Source of the DNA: Pseudomonadota bacterium
GTDB taxonomy: Bacteria > Pseudomonadota > Gammaproteobacteria > Burkholderiales > JAJZQI01
DNA length: 40,300 nucleotides
Reading direction: 5' to 3'
NCBI GenBank assembly: GCA_021851875.1
Contig: JAJZQI010000018.1
Span: 1-40,300, forward strand
The position numbers and the translations under genes are program-made. Positions 9,901 through 18,529 of the stretch are shown here, in pieces (within the stretch, counting starts at the first letter, position 1; each line of letters opens with the position of its first letter). A model generated the notes under the pieces. The model had not been told where the DNA came from and did no database searches. It worked only from the letters and a program-made list of their open reading frames with translations.

Positions 9901-10440
9901 TTTGCCAAAACGCGCCTGTGCGACATCGCGCCCAGGCACGACCACCAGTTGCTGTGCGGTATCATCATCAGCCACCGCACGCTCATGACCCGCCGCGGCA
10001 AGATGGCCTTTGTGCTGCTGGACGACGGCTCGGCGCAGCTGGAAGTCGCCGTCTACAACGAAATGTTTGAACGGCACCGCAACCTGCTGAAGGAAGACCA
10101 GTTGCTGATCGTGGAAGGCAAAGTCAGCAACGACGAATACAGCGGCGGCATGCGTATTTCTGCCGACTCGCTGTACGATCTGGCCGGCGCCCGCGCCAAA
10201 TTTGTCAAACACCTGCAGCTGATCGGTTCAGCAGGCCTGAATCCGGTGCAGCTGAAAGAACTGCTCCTGCCTTTCCGCGACGGCAACGGCGGCGGCTGCC
10301 CCATCCGGCTGGCCTACAATTCGCCGCAGGCCAGCTGCCAGCTGCTGTTGGGCGATTCCTGGCGCGTGCTGCCGCATGAAGAGCTTGTACCCATGCTGCA
10401 AAAACTCAGCGGGTTGGAGTCTGCCAACTGGGTCTACTAA
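7000..10440 (+). CDS. dnaE: DNA polymerase III alpha subunit
   Basis: The product is 1146 aa, normal for proteobacterial DnaE, starting at GTG 7000. It is the replicative polymerase of the holoenzyme. An N-terminal PHP domain opens with FVHLRLHSEFSVVDGI. The palm contains GPGRGSGAGSLVAYCLGITD and the catalytic acidic motif PDFDVDFCQDGRERVI. Further motifs are GMHAGGVLIAPG, ALNALYRPGPM and GYGFNKSHAAAYSVVAYQTA. The C-terminus carries an OB-fold segment (LLCGIIISHRTLMTRRGKM). No clear Shine-Dalgarno precedes the GTG, so translation may be weak. It is followed directly by a symmetric terminator. Confidence 0.97.
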   Translation: MTTQTPAPSFVHLRLHSEFSVVDGILHIDDAVDMAKADGMPALALTDLDNLFGMVKFYKACRGSGIKPIIGCDVWLSNPEQREQPHRVLLLCLHREGYRQLCELVSRAYRQNMYRGRGEIHPDWFDEMPCDGLMVLSGGQYGDVGQLLLSGKQQEAAVAAQKWSQRFPQRYYLELHRTQDPQSDRQTRAACALAVQLKLPVVATHPIQFAKEEDFKAHEARVCIAEGNILGDQRRPRKFTEDQYFLSSAQMAERFADLPAALANSVEIAKRCNLTVELGKPRLPLFPTPDNMPLDDYMRQQSFDGLKKRMAFLYPDEAERQQRWPEYEKRLEFEINTIIQMGFSGYFLIVADFIMWAKNNGVPVGPGRGSGAGSLVAYCLGITDLDPLRYALLFERFLNPERVSMPDFDVDFCQDGRERVINYVKDAYGHDAVSQIATFGTMAAKAVIRDVGRVLDLPYNFVDQLSKLIPNELGISLAKAREMEPLINERAAAEEEVSELLQLAESLEGMTRNIGMHAGGVLIAPGKLTDFTPLYCADGSTSVVSQFDKDDVEQAGLVKFDFLGLRTLTIIDWAVRFIKRLHPDIDLNIDAIPLDDKDTYEKIFRTANTTAVFQFESRGMKDTLVKARPDRLDDLIALNALYRPGPMDFIPDYINRKHGREKVIMPHPLLEPVLSTTYGIMVYQEQVMQAAQFVANYTLGGADLLRRAMGKKKPEEMAQQRAIFVTGAAENNIDEAKANEIFDTMEKFAGYGFNKSHAAAYSVVAYQTAYLKCHFPSSFMAATMSSEMDSTDKVQFFYQDCLANNLVMLPPDINQSNYRFEPVSDTEIRYGLGAIKGTGENAINAILEARKDGPFKDLFDFCCRVDKRIVNRRTLESLIRAGAFDTITDNRASLMASIALAMETAEQAQAAASQVSLFGEATGTAHQHELVDVPEWQLIEKLAQEKLALGYYFSGHPFEAYKDEVAAFAKTRLCDIAPRHDHQLLCGIIISHRTLMTRRGKMAFVLLDDGSAQLEVAVYNEMFERHRNLLKEDQLLIVEGKVSNDEYSGGMRISADSLYDLAGARAKFVKHLQLIGSAGLNPVQLKELLLPFRDGNGGGCPIRLAYNSPQASCQLLLGDSWRVLPHEELVPMLQKLSGLESANWVY

Positions 10441-10457
10441 TGTTGTCTGCCCACAAT

Positions 10458-10484
10458 AAAAAAGCCGCTTAACGCGGCTTTTTT
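10458..10484. terminator. Bidirectional intrinsic terminator between dnaE and sspB
   Basis: GCCGC/GCGGC stem (10464-10468 with 10474-10478) flanked by A6 on the left and T6 on the right, so it can terminate both convergent transcripts. Confidence 0.9.
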
Positions 10485-10497
10485 ATTGGCTACCGGC

Positions 10498-10920
10498 TTA
10501 CTTCACCACCTGCAGCTTGGGTCGCCCCTTCGGCGGCTGCGGCGGCTCGTCGTCCGGTCCCTCGTCCTTGGCCGCCTCGGCGTCCAGGTCGATATCGCCG
10601 GCCATGTCCGCCTCGGAGAAGAACATACCCTGGCCGTTCTCACGCGCGAAGATGCCGGCCACGTCACGCATGGCGACGGCCACTTCCTGCGACACGCCGT
10701 TGAAGCGCGCGGAAAACTGGACGTAGTCGAAACCCAGCGTGAGGTTGCGCGTGGCGCCCATGCCGATGTTGAGCACGATCTGGCCATCCTTGACGTATTC
10801 CATCGGCACCTGCGAGTTTTCGCTCACATTGACCGCCAGATACGGGGTATAGCCGTTGTCCGCGCACCATTCGTAAATGGCGCGCAGCAGATAGGGCCGG
10901 GTGGATTTTGAGCCGGACAT
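10498..10920 (-). CDS. sspB: ClpXP protease specificity-enhancing factor SspB
   Basis: The product is 140 aa. SspB binds the ssrA degradation tag on stalled-ribosome products and delivers them to ClpXP. The N-terminal folded half shows RPYLLRAIYEWCADNGYTPY and LNIGMGATRNLTLGFDYVQF, both diagnostic. The last 40 residues are a flexible Asp/Glu/Pro-rich tail ending GRPKLQVVK, the ClpX-docking peptide. Its ATG overlaps the sspA stop (TAATG at 10918-10922), so it is translationally coupled to sspA. Confidence 0.95.
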   Translation of the reverse strand: MSGSKSTRPYLLRAIYEWCADNGYTPYLAVNVSENSQVPMEYVKDGQIVLNIGMGATRNLTLGFDYVQFSARFNGVSQEVAVAMRDVAGIFARENGQGMFFSEADMAGDIDLDAEAAKDEGPDDEPPQPPKGRPKLQVVK

Positions 10921-11519
10921 TACTTGCGCATGGCCTTTTCAGCAGGAGTCATTGCCTCAATGTAAGCCGGACGGCTGAACAGACGTTCGGCATACTTCAG
11001 CAGCGGAGCCGCCTGTTTGGGCAGCTGGATGCCGTAATGGTCCAGACGCCACAGCAGCGGCGCAATCGCCACGTCCAGCATGGAGAACTCGTCGCCCAGC
11101 ATGAATTTTTGCTTGGCGAAGATCGGCGCCAGCATGGACAGGCTGTCGCGGATGGCGATACGCGCCTTGTCAGCGCCTTTCGAGTTTAGCGCTTCCAGCG
11201 TGTGCACGTGGCTGAACAGCTCCTGCTCGAAGCGGAACAGGAACAGGCGAGCGCGCGCGCGCATCACCGGATCTGGCGGCATCAGCTGCGGGTGTGGAAA
11301 GCGTTCATCGATGTATTCGTTGATGATGTTGGACTCATGCAACACCAATTCACGTTCCACCAGGACCGGCACCTGGTTGTATGGATTCATCACGGCCAGA
11401 TCTTCCGGCTTGTTGTGCAGATCCACGTCGATAATCTGAAAATCCATGCCCTTTTCAAACAGGACAATGCGGCAACGCTGACTGAAAGGACAGGTGGCCG
11501 CGGAGTAGAGGGTCATCAT
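10920..11519 (-). CDS. sspA: Stringent starvation protein A, GST-fold RNA polymerase-associated factor
   Basis: The product is 199 aa. SspA is a glutathione-S-transferase-fold protein that binds RNA polymerase and modulates sigma-70 transcription during stress, without enzymatic activity. The N-terminal thioredoxin-like half reads MTLYSAATCPFSQRCRIVLF and the segment VPVLVERELVLHESNIINEY is typical. The C-terminal helical half contains EFSMLDVAIAPLLWRLDHYG. It forms a coupled pair with sspB, next to the bc1 operon as is common in betaproteobacteria. Confidence 0.95.
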   Translation of the reverse strand: MMTLYSAATCPFSQRCRIVLFEKGMDFQIIDVDLHNKPEDLAVMNPYNQVPVLVERELVLHESNIINEYIDERFPHPQLMPPDPVMRARARLFLFRFEQELFSHVHTLEALNSKGADKARIAIRDSLSMLAPIFAKQKFMLGDEFSMLDVAIAPLLWRLDHYGIQLPKQAAPLLKYAERLFSRPAYIEAMTPAEKAMRK

Positions 11520-11573
11520 AATGCGTTTTAGCCCCGATTTAAGTTACTTGATTACAACATATTACAAATGAGT

Positions 11574-11617
11574 AAAGCCAGGCAAGCGGAGTCTTGCGAC
11601 TCGCATTGCCCGGCTTT
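11574..11617 (-). terminator. Long imperfect hairpin after petC
   Basis: AAAGCC...GACTC-type arms at 11574-11592 and 11598-11617 pair with a few mismatches around the loop CTTGCGA. It sits between the end of petC and the sspA start and most likely ends the petABC transcript. There is no long T tract. Confidence 0.5.
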
Positions 11618-11647
11618 GCCCTGCGGGGTTGCCCCCGCACACAGCCT

Positions 11648-12373
11648 TTAGTGGATGTCTTTCCAGAATTCCTTCTTCAGGAAGTAGGCAACCACGAAGA
11701 AGAATGCCAGGAAGGCCATCACGTATATACCGAGGTGTTTACGTTCGGATTGGGACGGTTCGCCCATCCACACCAGGTAGTTCACCAGATCGGCAACCGC
11801 ACGGTCGTATTCCGGCTGGGTCATGGTGCCCGGCTTGGTCAGGACGAGCTTTTCCTCTTCCACTTCCTTGCCGTGTTCCATTTTCTTCTCTACCTGCAGT
11901 TCCTGCTCACCCTGCAGACCGTACAGAACGAAAGGCATGCCGACGTTCTTGAACACAGTGTTGTTCCAGCCGGTCGGGCGGGACGGATCAACGTAGAAGC
12001 TGCGCAGGTAGGTATACAGCCAGTCTGCGCCGCGGGAACGGGAGATCACGCTCAGATCCGGCGGAGCTGCGCCGAACCATTTTGCCGCTTCTTCCGGACG
12101 CATGGACACATGCATGGTTTCACCTACTTTTTCGGCGGCGAACATCAGATTGTTCTTGATTTCGTCGTCGGTCAGGCCAATGTCATGCATGCGGTTGTAG
12201 CGCATGTAGTTGGCACTGTGGCAAGTCAGACAGTAGTTGCTGAACAACTGGGCGCCGCGCTGGATGGACGCGTAGTCCTGCACATTTACCGGTGCCTTGT
12301 CGACCTTGACCCCTTCTTCGTTTGCGAATGCCAGAACCGGCACCAGCAACAATGTCATGAGAAATTTTTTCAT
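11648..12373 (-). CDS. petC: Cytochrome c1 of the bc1 complex
   Basis: The product is 241 aa. It carries haem c1 and passes electrons from the Rieske protein to soluble cytochrome c in the periplasm. An N-terminal signal peptide (MKKFLMTLLLVPVLAFA) precedes the haem site CLTCH in NYCLTCHSANYMRYNR. The haem ligand region RPEEAAKWFGAAPPDLS follows, and the C-terminal anchor YVMAFLAFFFVVAYFLKKEF holds it in the inner membrane. It is the third gene of petA-petB-petC, one base after the petB stop. Confidence 0.96.
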   Translation of the reverse strand: MKKFLMTLLLVPVLAFANEEGVKVDKAPVNVQDYASIQRGAQLFSNYCLTCHSANYMRYNRMHDIGLTDDEIKNNLMFAAEKVGETMHVSMRPEEAAKWFGAAPPDLSVISRSRGADWLYTYLRSFYVDPSRPTGWNNTVFKNVGMPFVLYGLQGEQELQVEKKMEHGKEVEEEKLVLTKPGTMTQPEYDRAVADLVNYLVWMGEPSQSERKHLGIYVMAFLAFFFVVAYFLKKEFWKDIH

Positions 12374-12374
12374 A

Positions 12375-13610
12375 TTAGCCCGTCACCCTTTCCGGTACTG
12401 GTTTGGTCTTATCGAACTTCGTGTACCACGGCATCGCGATAAAGAAGGCAAAGTAGATCACGCTGCAAATACGCGCGATCAGCGTAGCGGTATCGGTCGG
12501 AGGCAGCAGACCCAGGTAACCCAGGGTTACAAAGCTGACAACGAACAGGGCCAGCCAGGTTTTGTACATCCAGCCGCGGTAACGGATGGACTTCACCTTG
12601 GAACGGTCCAGCCAGGGCAGGAAGAACAGCACCACGATGGACAGACCCATTGCCGCCACGCCCGGGAATTGTGAGCCGAATATCGGCGGCACAGCACGCA
12701 GAATGGCGTAGAACGGGGTAAAGTACCACAGCGGCGCAATGTGCGGCGGGGTCTTCAGCGGGTTAGCCGGAATGAAGTTGTTGGCTTCCAGGAAGTAGCC
12801 GCCTGCTTCCGGACCGAAGAAAACGATCGCGGAGAACACCATCAGGAATACCACAACGCCCAGGATGTCCTTGACGGTGTAGTACGGGTGGAACGGGATG
12901 CCATCCAGCGGAATATGGGTAACCGGATCCTTGTTCTTCTTGATCTCGATGCCGTCCGGGTTGTTGGAACCCACTTCGTGCAGCGCGATCAGGTGAGCGA
13001 CGATCAGGCCGATCAGAACCAGCGGCATGGCGATCACGTGGAAAGCGAAGAAGCGGTTCAGGGTTGCGTCGGATACCACGAAGTCGCCACGAATCCATAC
13101 GGCCAGGTCCGGACCGATAACCGGTACGGCAGCAAACAGGTTCACAATCACCTGAGCGCCCCAGAAGGACATCTGACCCCACGGCAGCAGGTAACCCAGG
13201 AAGGCTTCGGCCATCAGCACCAGGTAAATCAGCACGCCGAAGATCCAGATCAGCTCGCGCGGTTTGCGGTAGGAACCGTACATCAGACCGCGGAACATGT
13301 GCAGGTACACCACCACGAAGAACATGGACGCGCCGGTGGAGTGCATGTAGCGGATCAGCCAGCCGTAGTTGACGTCGCGCATGATGTATTCAACGGCCGC
13401 GAACGCCATGCCGGCATCCGGCTTGTAGTTCATGGTCAGGAAAATACCGGTCAGAACCTGGATCACCAGCACCAGCAGAGCCAGGGAACCGAAGAAGTAC
13501 CAGAAATTGAAGTTTTTCGGCGCATAGTACTCGGACAGATGCGCTTTGTAGTTTGCGGTCAGCGGGAAGCGTTCATCCACCCAGCCGAGCAGTTTTTGCA
13601 TTGTGCTCAT
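12375..13610 (-). CDS. petB: Cytochrome b of the bc1 complex
   Basis: The product is 411 aa, a multi-spanning membrane subunit that holds haems bL and bH and the quinol oxidation and quinone reduction sites. Recognisable segments are NFWYFFGSLALLVLVIQVLTG, the first haem pair region WLIRYMHSTGASMFFVVVYLHMFRG, FLGYLLPWGQMSFWGAQVI and RFFAFHVIAMPLVLIGLIVAH, with the Qo-site motif PEAG (FFGPEAGGYF) where many relatives have PEWY. A strong Shine-Dalgarno (AGGAGG) lies about ten bases before the ATG, inside the end of petA. Confidence 0.96.
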   Translation of the reverse strand: MSTMQKLLGWVDERFPLTANYKAHLSEYYAPKNFNFWYFFGSLALLVLVIQVLTGIFLTMNYKPDAGMAFAAVEYIMRDVNYGWLIRYMHSTGASMFFVVVYLHMFRGLMYGSYRKPRELIWIFGVLIYLVLMAEAFLGYLLPWGQMSFWGAQVIVNLFAAVPVIGPDLAVWIRGDFVVSDATLNRFFAFHVIAMPLVLIGLIVAHLIALHEVGSNNPDGIEIKKNKDPVTHIPLDGIPFHPYYTVKDILGVVVFLMVFSAIVFFGPEAGGYFLEANNFIPANPLKTPPHIAPLWYFTPFYAILRAVPPIFGSQFPGVAAMGLSIVVLFFLPWLDRSKVKSIRYRGWMYKTWLALFVVSFVTLGYLGLLPPTDTATLIARICSVIYFAFFIAMPWYTKFDKTKPVPERVTG

Positions 13611-13613
13611 TTA

Positions 13614-14213
13614 TTAGGCCTCCTTGCCGTCTTGGCCGATACCGATAATGATCTTGGTGTCGGTCAGGTACTTGTGCGGGGGGATTACCAGGTTGGTCGG
13701 TGCCGGAACGTCCTTGAACACGCGGGCAGACAGGTCGAAGCGGGAACCGTGGCACGGGCACAGCCAGCCGCCCGGCCAATCCGGGGTCGGGCCGGTCGGG
13801 CCGATTTCCGGACGGTAGGTCGGCGAGCAACCCAGGTGAGTACAGATACCCACAGCAATCAGATACTCCGGCTTGATGGAACGGGTTTCGTTCTTGCAGT
13901 AATCGGGCTGTTGCGGCTGTTCGGATTTCGGGTCGACCAGTTTGTCGTCGTGCTTACCCAGAAGGTCGAGCATTTCCTTGGTGCGGTTTACGATCCACAC
14001 CGGCTTGCCGCGCCATTCAACGGCCAGCAGCATACCCGGCTCAACCTTAGCCAGGTCGGCCTCAACCGGCGCACCGGCCGCCTTGGCACGCTCACTGGGG
14101 AACATACTCCCCACAAAAGGAACGGCCACGGCTGCAGCGCCCACGCCGCCTACGGCGACGCTAGCAGCAACCAGAAACCTCCGCTTACCGCGATCTACTT
14201 GGTGGTCACTCAT
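13614..14213 (-). CDS. petA: Rieske iron-sulfur subunit of the bc1 complex
   Basis: The product is 199 aa from ATG 14211-14213, preceded by AGGGA at a good distance; upstream in-frame ATGs would add unrelated residues. The N-terminus has a twin-arginine motif (GKRRFLVAA) and a hydrophobic anchor, consistent with Tat export of a folded Fe-S protein. Cluster ligands are in CTHLGC and CPCHGS, two Cys and two His. It is the first gene of petABC, which carries electrons from ubiquinol to cytochrome c. Confidence 0.96.
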   Translation of the reverse strand: MSDHQVDRGKRRFLVAASVAVGGVGAAAVAVPFVGSMFPSERAKAAGAPVEADLAKVEPGMLLAVEWRGKPVWIVNRTKEMLDLLGKHDDKLVDPKSEQPQQPDYCKNETRSIKPEYLIAVGICTHLGCSPTYRPEIGPTGPTPDWPGGWLCPCHGSRFDLSARVFKDVPAPTNLVIPPHKYLTDTKIIIGIGQDGKEA

Positions 14214-14359
14214 ATCACGATCCCTGTGCTGGATGGAACTATATAAAACTACAAACTTGTCCATTTTACCGAAAAAACCGGGCAAAAGGAACCATGCCAA
14301 ACTTAATGATCTTTAAAGACGCCGCGCCGCAGGTGGCGGCGCGGCCAGTTCGGCCCTGA

Positions 14360-14767
14360 TTATTCAAGCCATTTTGGAATGTAGGGCCACAGAACCAGCA
14401 GCCATACCAGCGCGGTAATCGCCAGCGTGATCAACACCGAGGCGCTGCCGATATCCTTTGCCCGTTTGGCAAGATGGTGATTTTCCAGGCTAATCCGGTC
14501 CACTGTGGCTTCGACGGCGGAATTGAGCAACTCCACCACCATCACCAGCAAAACCGAACCGATCAGCATGGCTTTTTCGAACGACTGAATAGGCAGAAAC
14601 AGGGCCAGCGGCACGGCCACCAGCGCGGTCCACACCTCCATGCGGAAGGCGTCCTCGCACGCCCAGGCGGCCTTCAGGCCGGCAATGGAATAACGCAGGG
14701 CGTTCCACAGCCGGCGCAGGCCGGTTTTGCCCTTGTAGGGGCTTTCAGCGTGCAAGGGAGCGGTCAT
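14360..14767 (-). CDS. dgkA: Diacylglycerol kinase
   Basis: The product is 135 aa, a small trimeric inner-membrane enzyme that phosphorylates diacylglycerol released by membrane-derived glycan or lipid A modification. Diagnostic motifs are the acidic active-site segment EDAFRMEVW and [17 protein letters not shown], with three hydrophobic spans. Its ATG overlaps the gcvPB stop (ATGA at 14764-14767), so it is the last gene of the glycine-riboswitch operon by position. A functional link to glycine cleavage is not obvious. Confidence 0.93.
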   Translation of the reverse strand: MTAPLHAESPYKGKTGLRRLWNALRYSIAGLKAAWACEDAFRMEVWTALVAVPLALFLPIQSFEKAMLIGSVLLVMVVELLNSAVEATVDRISLENHHLAKRAKDIGSASVLITLAITALVWLLVLWPYIPKWLE

Positions 14768-16215
14768 CGGCCCACCATCCTCCAGGTCAGATCCAGCTCA
14801 CGCGCCGCTTTCACGTCGTCCAGGCGGCGCACCGGGGTGGAATACGGCGCGCCCTTGACCAGTTCGGCATCGGTGCGGGCTTCGTGCAGGATTTCCTTCA
14901 GCGCGTCGACAAACCGGTCCAGCGTTTCGCGACTCTCGGTTTCGGTCGGCTCGATCAGCAGACATTCCGGCACCAGTAGCGGGAAGTAGGTGGTCGGCGC
15001 ATGGAAGCCCTTGTCGAGCAGCCGCTTGGCCACGTCCATGGCGCTGATGCCGGTTTCGTCCCTGAGCTTTTTCAGGCTCACGATGAATTCGTGGCTGGCG
15101 CGGCGAGTCGGATAAGCCACCTCGAAACCGGCTTTGCGCAGTTCGGCCATCAGGTAATTGGCGTTGAGGGTGGCGAACTCGGCCACGCGATGCATGCCGT
15201 CGCGCCCCAGCAGGCGGGCGTAGACATAGGCGCGCAGCAGCACGCCGAGGTTGCCCATGTGGGCGGACATACGGCCGATGGACTGGGGAATGTCTTTTTC
15301 ATCCAGCCAGCGGTAGCTGTCGCCCGCCTTGCCCACCACCGGAATCGGCATGAACGGCAGCAGACGCTCGGACACGCCCACCGGACCGGCGCCCGGACCG
15401 CCGCCGCCGTGCGGCGTGGAGAAGGTTTTGTGCAGATTCATGTGGATCACGTCAAAACCCATGTCGCCCGGCTTCACGCGACCGAGAATGGCGTTGAGGT
15501 TGGCGCCGTCGTAATAGGTCAGACCACCCGCCTCGTGCACGACTTGCTGGATCGCCTGAATCTGCTTTTCGAACACGCCCAGGGTGGACGGGTTGGTCAG
15601 CATGAGGCCGGCGGTATGCGGACCGACGGCCGCCTTGAGCGCCTCGATGTCCACGTCGCCTTCGCGGTTGGTGGGAATTTCGCGCACGCTGTAGCCGCAC
15701 ATCACGGCGGTGGCCGGGTTGGTGCCGTGGGCCGCATCCGGCACCAGGATTTCGGTACGCGCGGCGTCACCTCGTGCGTCATGATAGGCGCGGATCATCG
15801 CCACGCCGGCGAATTCGCCGTGCGCGCCGGCCATGGGGGTGAGCGACACGCCGGCCATGCCGGTGACGTCCTTGAGCATTTCCTGCAGTTCGTACAGGCA
15901 GGCCAGCACCCCTTGACCGGTGGCCGCATCGGCCGACGGATGGCGGCCGAGGAACTGCGGCAGCATGGCCAGCGCATTGGCGGCACGCGGGTTGTACTTC
16001 ATGGTACAGGAGCCCAGCGGGTAGAAATGCGTGTCGATGGAGAAGTTCTTTTGCGACAGACGGGTGTAATGCCGCACGGCATCCATTTCAGACACCTGCG
16101 GCAGATCGGGCGCAGACTTTCTCAGCAGGTGCGCGGGCAAATCGTTTACCGCTACCGCGGCAGGTGCCTGGGACGCATTATTGCGCCCCGGGCGCGACAA
16201 ATCAGCAATCAGCAT
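14764..16215 (-). CDS. gcvPB: Glycine dehydrogenase (decarboxylating) subunit 2, GcvPB
   Basis: The product is 483 aa, the PLP-binding C-terminal half of the split P-protein. It decarboxylates glycine and transfers the aminomethyl group to lipoyl-GcvH. The PLP lysine lies in [40 protein letters not shown] and [19 protein letters not shown] are classical P-protein segments. The partner gcvPA is upstream in the same operon, separated by tpx. Confidence 0.96.
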   Translation of the reverse strand: MLIADLSRPGRNNASQAPAAVAVNDLPAHLLRKSAPDLPQVSEMDAVRHYTRLSQKNFSIDTHFYPLGSCTMKYNPRAANALAMLPQFLGRHPSADAATGQGVLACLYELQEMLKDVTGMAGVSLTPMAGAHGEFAGVAMIRAYHDARGDAARTEILVPDAAHGTNPATAVMCGYSVREIPTNREGDVDIEALKAAVGPHTAGLMLTNPSTLGVFEKQIQAIQQVVHEAGGLTYYDGANLNAILGRVKPGDMGFDVIHMNLHKTFSTPHGGGGPGAGPVGVSERLLPFMPIPVVGKAGDSYRWLDEKDIPQSIGRMSAHMGNLGVLLRAYVYARLLGRDGMHRVAEFATLNANYLMAELRKAGFEVAYPTRRASHEFIVSLKKLRDETGISAMDVAKRLLDKGFHAPTTYFPLLVPECLLIEPTETESRETLDRFVDALKEILHEARTDAELVKGAPYSTPVRRLDDVKAARELDLTWRMVGR

Positions 16216-16229
16216 GTTTCATACTTTCG

Positions 16230-16739
16230 TTAAACTTGTACACCCAGTGCCGCAAGAGCCGCTTCGTAATCCGGCTCCAGCTCGATTTCCGGCACCAGTT
16301 GGGAGTACAGCACCACATCGTCTTCATCCAGCACCACCACGGCGCGGGCCGTGAGGCCGGCCAGCGGGTAGTCGGTGATCATGACGCCGTAGTCCTTGTG
16401 GAAATCGCGCCCGCGCAGGGTGGACAGGGTAATCACGTTATCCAGCCCTTCCGCGCCGCAAAAGCGCGCCTGGGCAAACGGCAAATCGGCGGAAATGACT
16501 AGCACCACGGTATTGGGCAGACTGGCGGCGACTTCATTGAACTTGCGGGTGGACGCGGCGCAGACCGGCGTATCGATGGACGGCACGATATTGAGCACCT
16601 TGCGCTTGCCCTTGAAACTGGACAGCGAAATGTCGTTCAGGTTTTTATCCACCAGCATAAAGCTGTGGGCGCTGCCGCCCTTTTGCGGAAAATTGCCCTT
16701 TACTTCAATCGGGTCGCCGCCAAACAGTACTGTAGCCAT
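16230..16739 (-). CDS. tpx: Thiol peroxidase Tpx
   Basis: The product is 169 aa from ATG 16737-16739, which has a near-perfect Shine-Dalgarno (AAGGAGGTGG) just upstream; the frame extends to 16832 but that part overlaps gcvPA. Tpx is an atypical 2-Cys peroxiredoxin that reduces H2O2 and alkyl hydroperoxides with thioredoxin. The peroxidatic Cys is in [17 protein letters not shown] and the resolving Cys in [12 protein letters not shown]. It lies between the two halves of the split glycine decarboxylase, which may give co-expression of peroxide defence with an FAD/lipoyl system. Confidence 0.96.
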   Translation of the reverse strand: MATVLFGGDPIEVKGNFPQKGGSAHSFMLVDKNLNDISLSSFKGKRKVLNIVPSIDTPVCAASTRKFNEVAASLPNTVVLVISADLPFAQARFCGAEGLDNVITLSTLRGRDFHKDYGVMITDYPLAGLTARAVVVLDEDDVVLYSQLVPEIELEPDYEAALAALGVQV

Positions 16740-16762
16740 GGTCCACCTCCTTGTTTTAATGA

Positions 16763-18112
16763 TTACATTGCCGCTGCCAGCGTTTTGGCATAGAGGGCAA
16801 TATCTTCGGCCGTGCGGGTTTCGGTTGCGCATACCAGCAGGGCATTGCCCAGCTCCGGATAATCGCGCGCCAGATCGTAACCGCCGACGATTTTCTGCTG
16901 GCGCAGCGCGGCCAGCACCTCGGCCGCCGGTTTGGCCAACTGGATCACGGCCTCATGGAACACCGGACCGGCAAACACCGGCTTGGCACCCACCGATGCA
17001 ACCGCTTTGAGCAGCTCGCCGGTATTGGCATGGCAGCTGGCTGCGACGTTCTGCAGGCCTTGCGGACCGAGCAGCGACATGTGCATGACCGATGCAGTCA
17101 CCAGCAAACCCTGGTTGGTACAGATGTTGGACGTCGCCTTGGAGCGGCGGATGTGCTGCTCGCGCGCCTGCAGGGTCAGGGCAAAACCGGGCTTGCCTTC
17201 CAGATCGACAGTCTTGCCGACGATGCGGCCCGGCATCTGCCGCACCAGCGCCATCTTGGCAGTCATGAAGCCGTAGTACGGGCCGCCGCTGGAGAGTGGG
17301 CAGCCGAGCGGCTGGCCTTCGCCGACGGCGATATCGGCGCCGATGTCGGCACCTTGCGCACCCCACTCGCCCGGCGGCTTGAGCAGCGCCAGCGACAGCG
17401 GATTAACGATGCCAATGGCCAGTGCACCGTTGGCATGCGCCCAGTCGGTGAGGGCATCGACTTCCTCCAGACGGCCGAAGAAGTTGGGCTGCGGAATCAC
17501 CAGGGCAGCGTATTCGCCGGCAGGCAGGCTGGCCGCATCGACGATGCCGCTGGCGCGGTCGTAATCGACTTCCACCAGTTCGATGTTCTGGTTTTGCACC
17601 ATCACCTGCGCCACCTTGCGGTAGATCGGGTGCACGGTGCGCGGCACCAGCACGCGGCGAGCCTTCTTGTGCGCGCGCACGGCCATGAGGATGGCTTCAC
17701 CTAAAGCAGTAGCACCGTCGTACAGACTGGCGTTGGACACTTCCATGCCGGTCAGCGCGGTGATCATGCTCTGGTATTCGTAGATCACCTGCAGCGTGCC
17801 CTGGCTCGCTTCCGCCTGGTACGGCGTGTAGGCGGAGTAGAACTCGCCGCGGCTGACCAGCTGCCACACGGCGGCCGGAATGTGGTGCTCGTAAGCGCCG
17901 GCGCCGATAAAGTTGAGGTAGCGGCCGTCCTGCTCGGCGCGCTCCTGCATCAGGCGGGTAACGGCCATTTCCGACAGGCCTTCCGGCACCTGGGTCAGGC
18001 CTTCGCTTTGCAGCGCGACCGGAATTTCGTCAAACAGGTCTTCGATCGACTTGGCGCCGATGCTTTGCAGCATGGCGCTGATATCGTCTTCGGTATGAGG
18101 TACGAACGGCAT
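16763..18112 (-). CDS. gcvPA: Glycine dehydrogenase (decarboxylating) subunit 1, GcvPA
   Basis: The product is 449 aa from ATG 18110-18112; the longer frame to 18160 would overlap gcvH. This is the N-terminal half of the P-protein in organisms with a two-chain enzyme. Visible segments are [52 protein letters not shown] and [17 protein letters not shown]. It starts four bases after the gcvH stop. Confidence 0.95.
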   Translation of the reverse strand: MPFVPHTEDDISAMLQSIGAKSIEDLFDEIPVALQSEGLTQVPEGLSEMAVTRLMQERAEQDGRYLNFIGAGAYEHHIPAAVWQLVSRGEFYSAYTPYQAEASQGTLQVIYEYQSMITALTGMEVSNASLYDGATALGEAILMAVRAHKKARRVLVPRTVHPIYRKVAQVMVQNQNIELVEVDYDRASGIVDAASLPAGEYAALVIPQPNFFGRLEEVDALTDWAHANGALAIGIVNPLSLALLKPPGEWGAQGADIGADIAVGEGQPLGCPLSSGGPYYGFMTAKMALVRQMPGRIVGKTVDLEGKPGFALTLQAREQHIRRSKATSNICTNQGLLVTASVMHMSLLGPQGLQNVAASCHANTGELLKAVASVGAKPVFAGPVFHEAVIQLAKPAAEVLAALRQQKIVGGYDLARDYPELGNALLVCATETRTAEDIALYAKTLAAAM

Positions 18113-18116
18113 AGAC

Positions 18117-18506
18117 TCAGTGCGCCTCGCTCTCGACCTGCGCCTTATAGCCCGCCGCATCCAGCAGCGCGTCCACGTCGGCGGCGTTGTCCGGCTTGAT
18201 ACGGAACATCCAGGCGCCGTAGGCGTCCTGGTTGATCAGTTCCGGGCTGGCTTCCACGTCGCTGTTGGCGTCCACCACTTCGCCGGCGATCGGCGCGTAC
18301 ACGTCGGAAGCGGCTTTTACCGATTCCACCACGGCGCACTCTTCGCCCGCCTTCAGTTTGCGGCCGGCAGCCGGGTTTTCCACGAACACCATGTCGCCCA
18401 GCAGGTCCTGCGCATGGTCGGTAATACCCACGGTGACGGTGCCGTCGCCTTCAACGCGGACCCATTCGTGACTGGCGGTGTATTTCAGATCGGAAGGAAT
18501 ATTCAT
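18117..18506 (-). CDS. gcvH: Glycine cleavage system H protein
   Basis: The product is 129 aa, the lipoyl-carrier shuttle that takes the aminomethyl group from the P-protein to GcvT. The lipoylated Lys is in [18 protein letters not shown]. The start [20 protein letters not shown] and the end GAWMFRIKP are typical. It lies 23 bp after gcvT and needs lipoyl groups made by LipA, encoded at the head of the same operon. Confidence 0.97.
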   Translation of the reverse strand: MNIPSDLKYTASHEWVRVEGDGTVTVGITDHAQDLLGDMVFVENPAAGRKLKAGEECAVVESVKAASDVYAPIAGEVVDANSDVEASPELINQDAYGAWMFRIKPDNAADVDALLDAAGYKAQVESEAH

Positions 18507-18529
18507 GTTTTCAGCCTCGCATTTTGATT

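Noticed and set aside
8497-10212. 571-codon - strand frame inside dnaE
   Set aside because: Antisense shadow of a conserved gene, no recognisable motif.
12741-14246. 501-codon + strand frame over petB and petA
   Set aside because: Antisense to two genes with haem and Fe-S motifs; no motif of its own.
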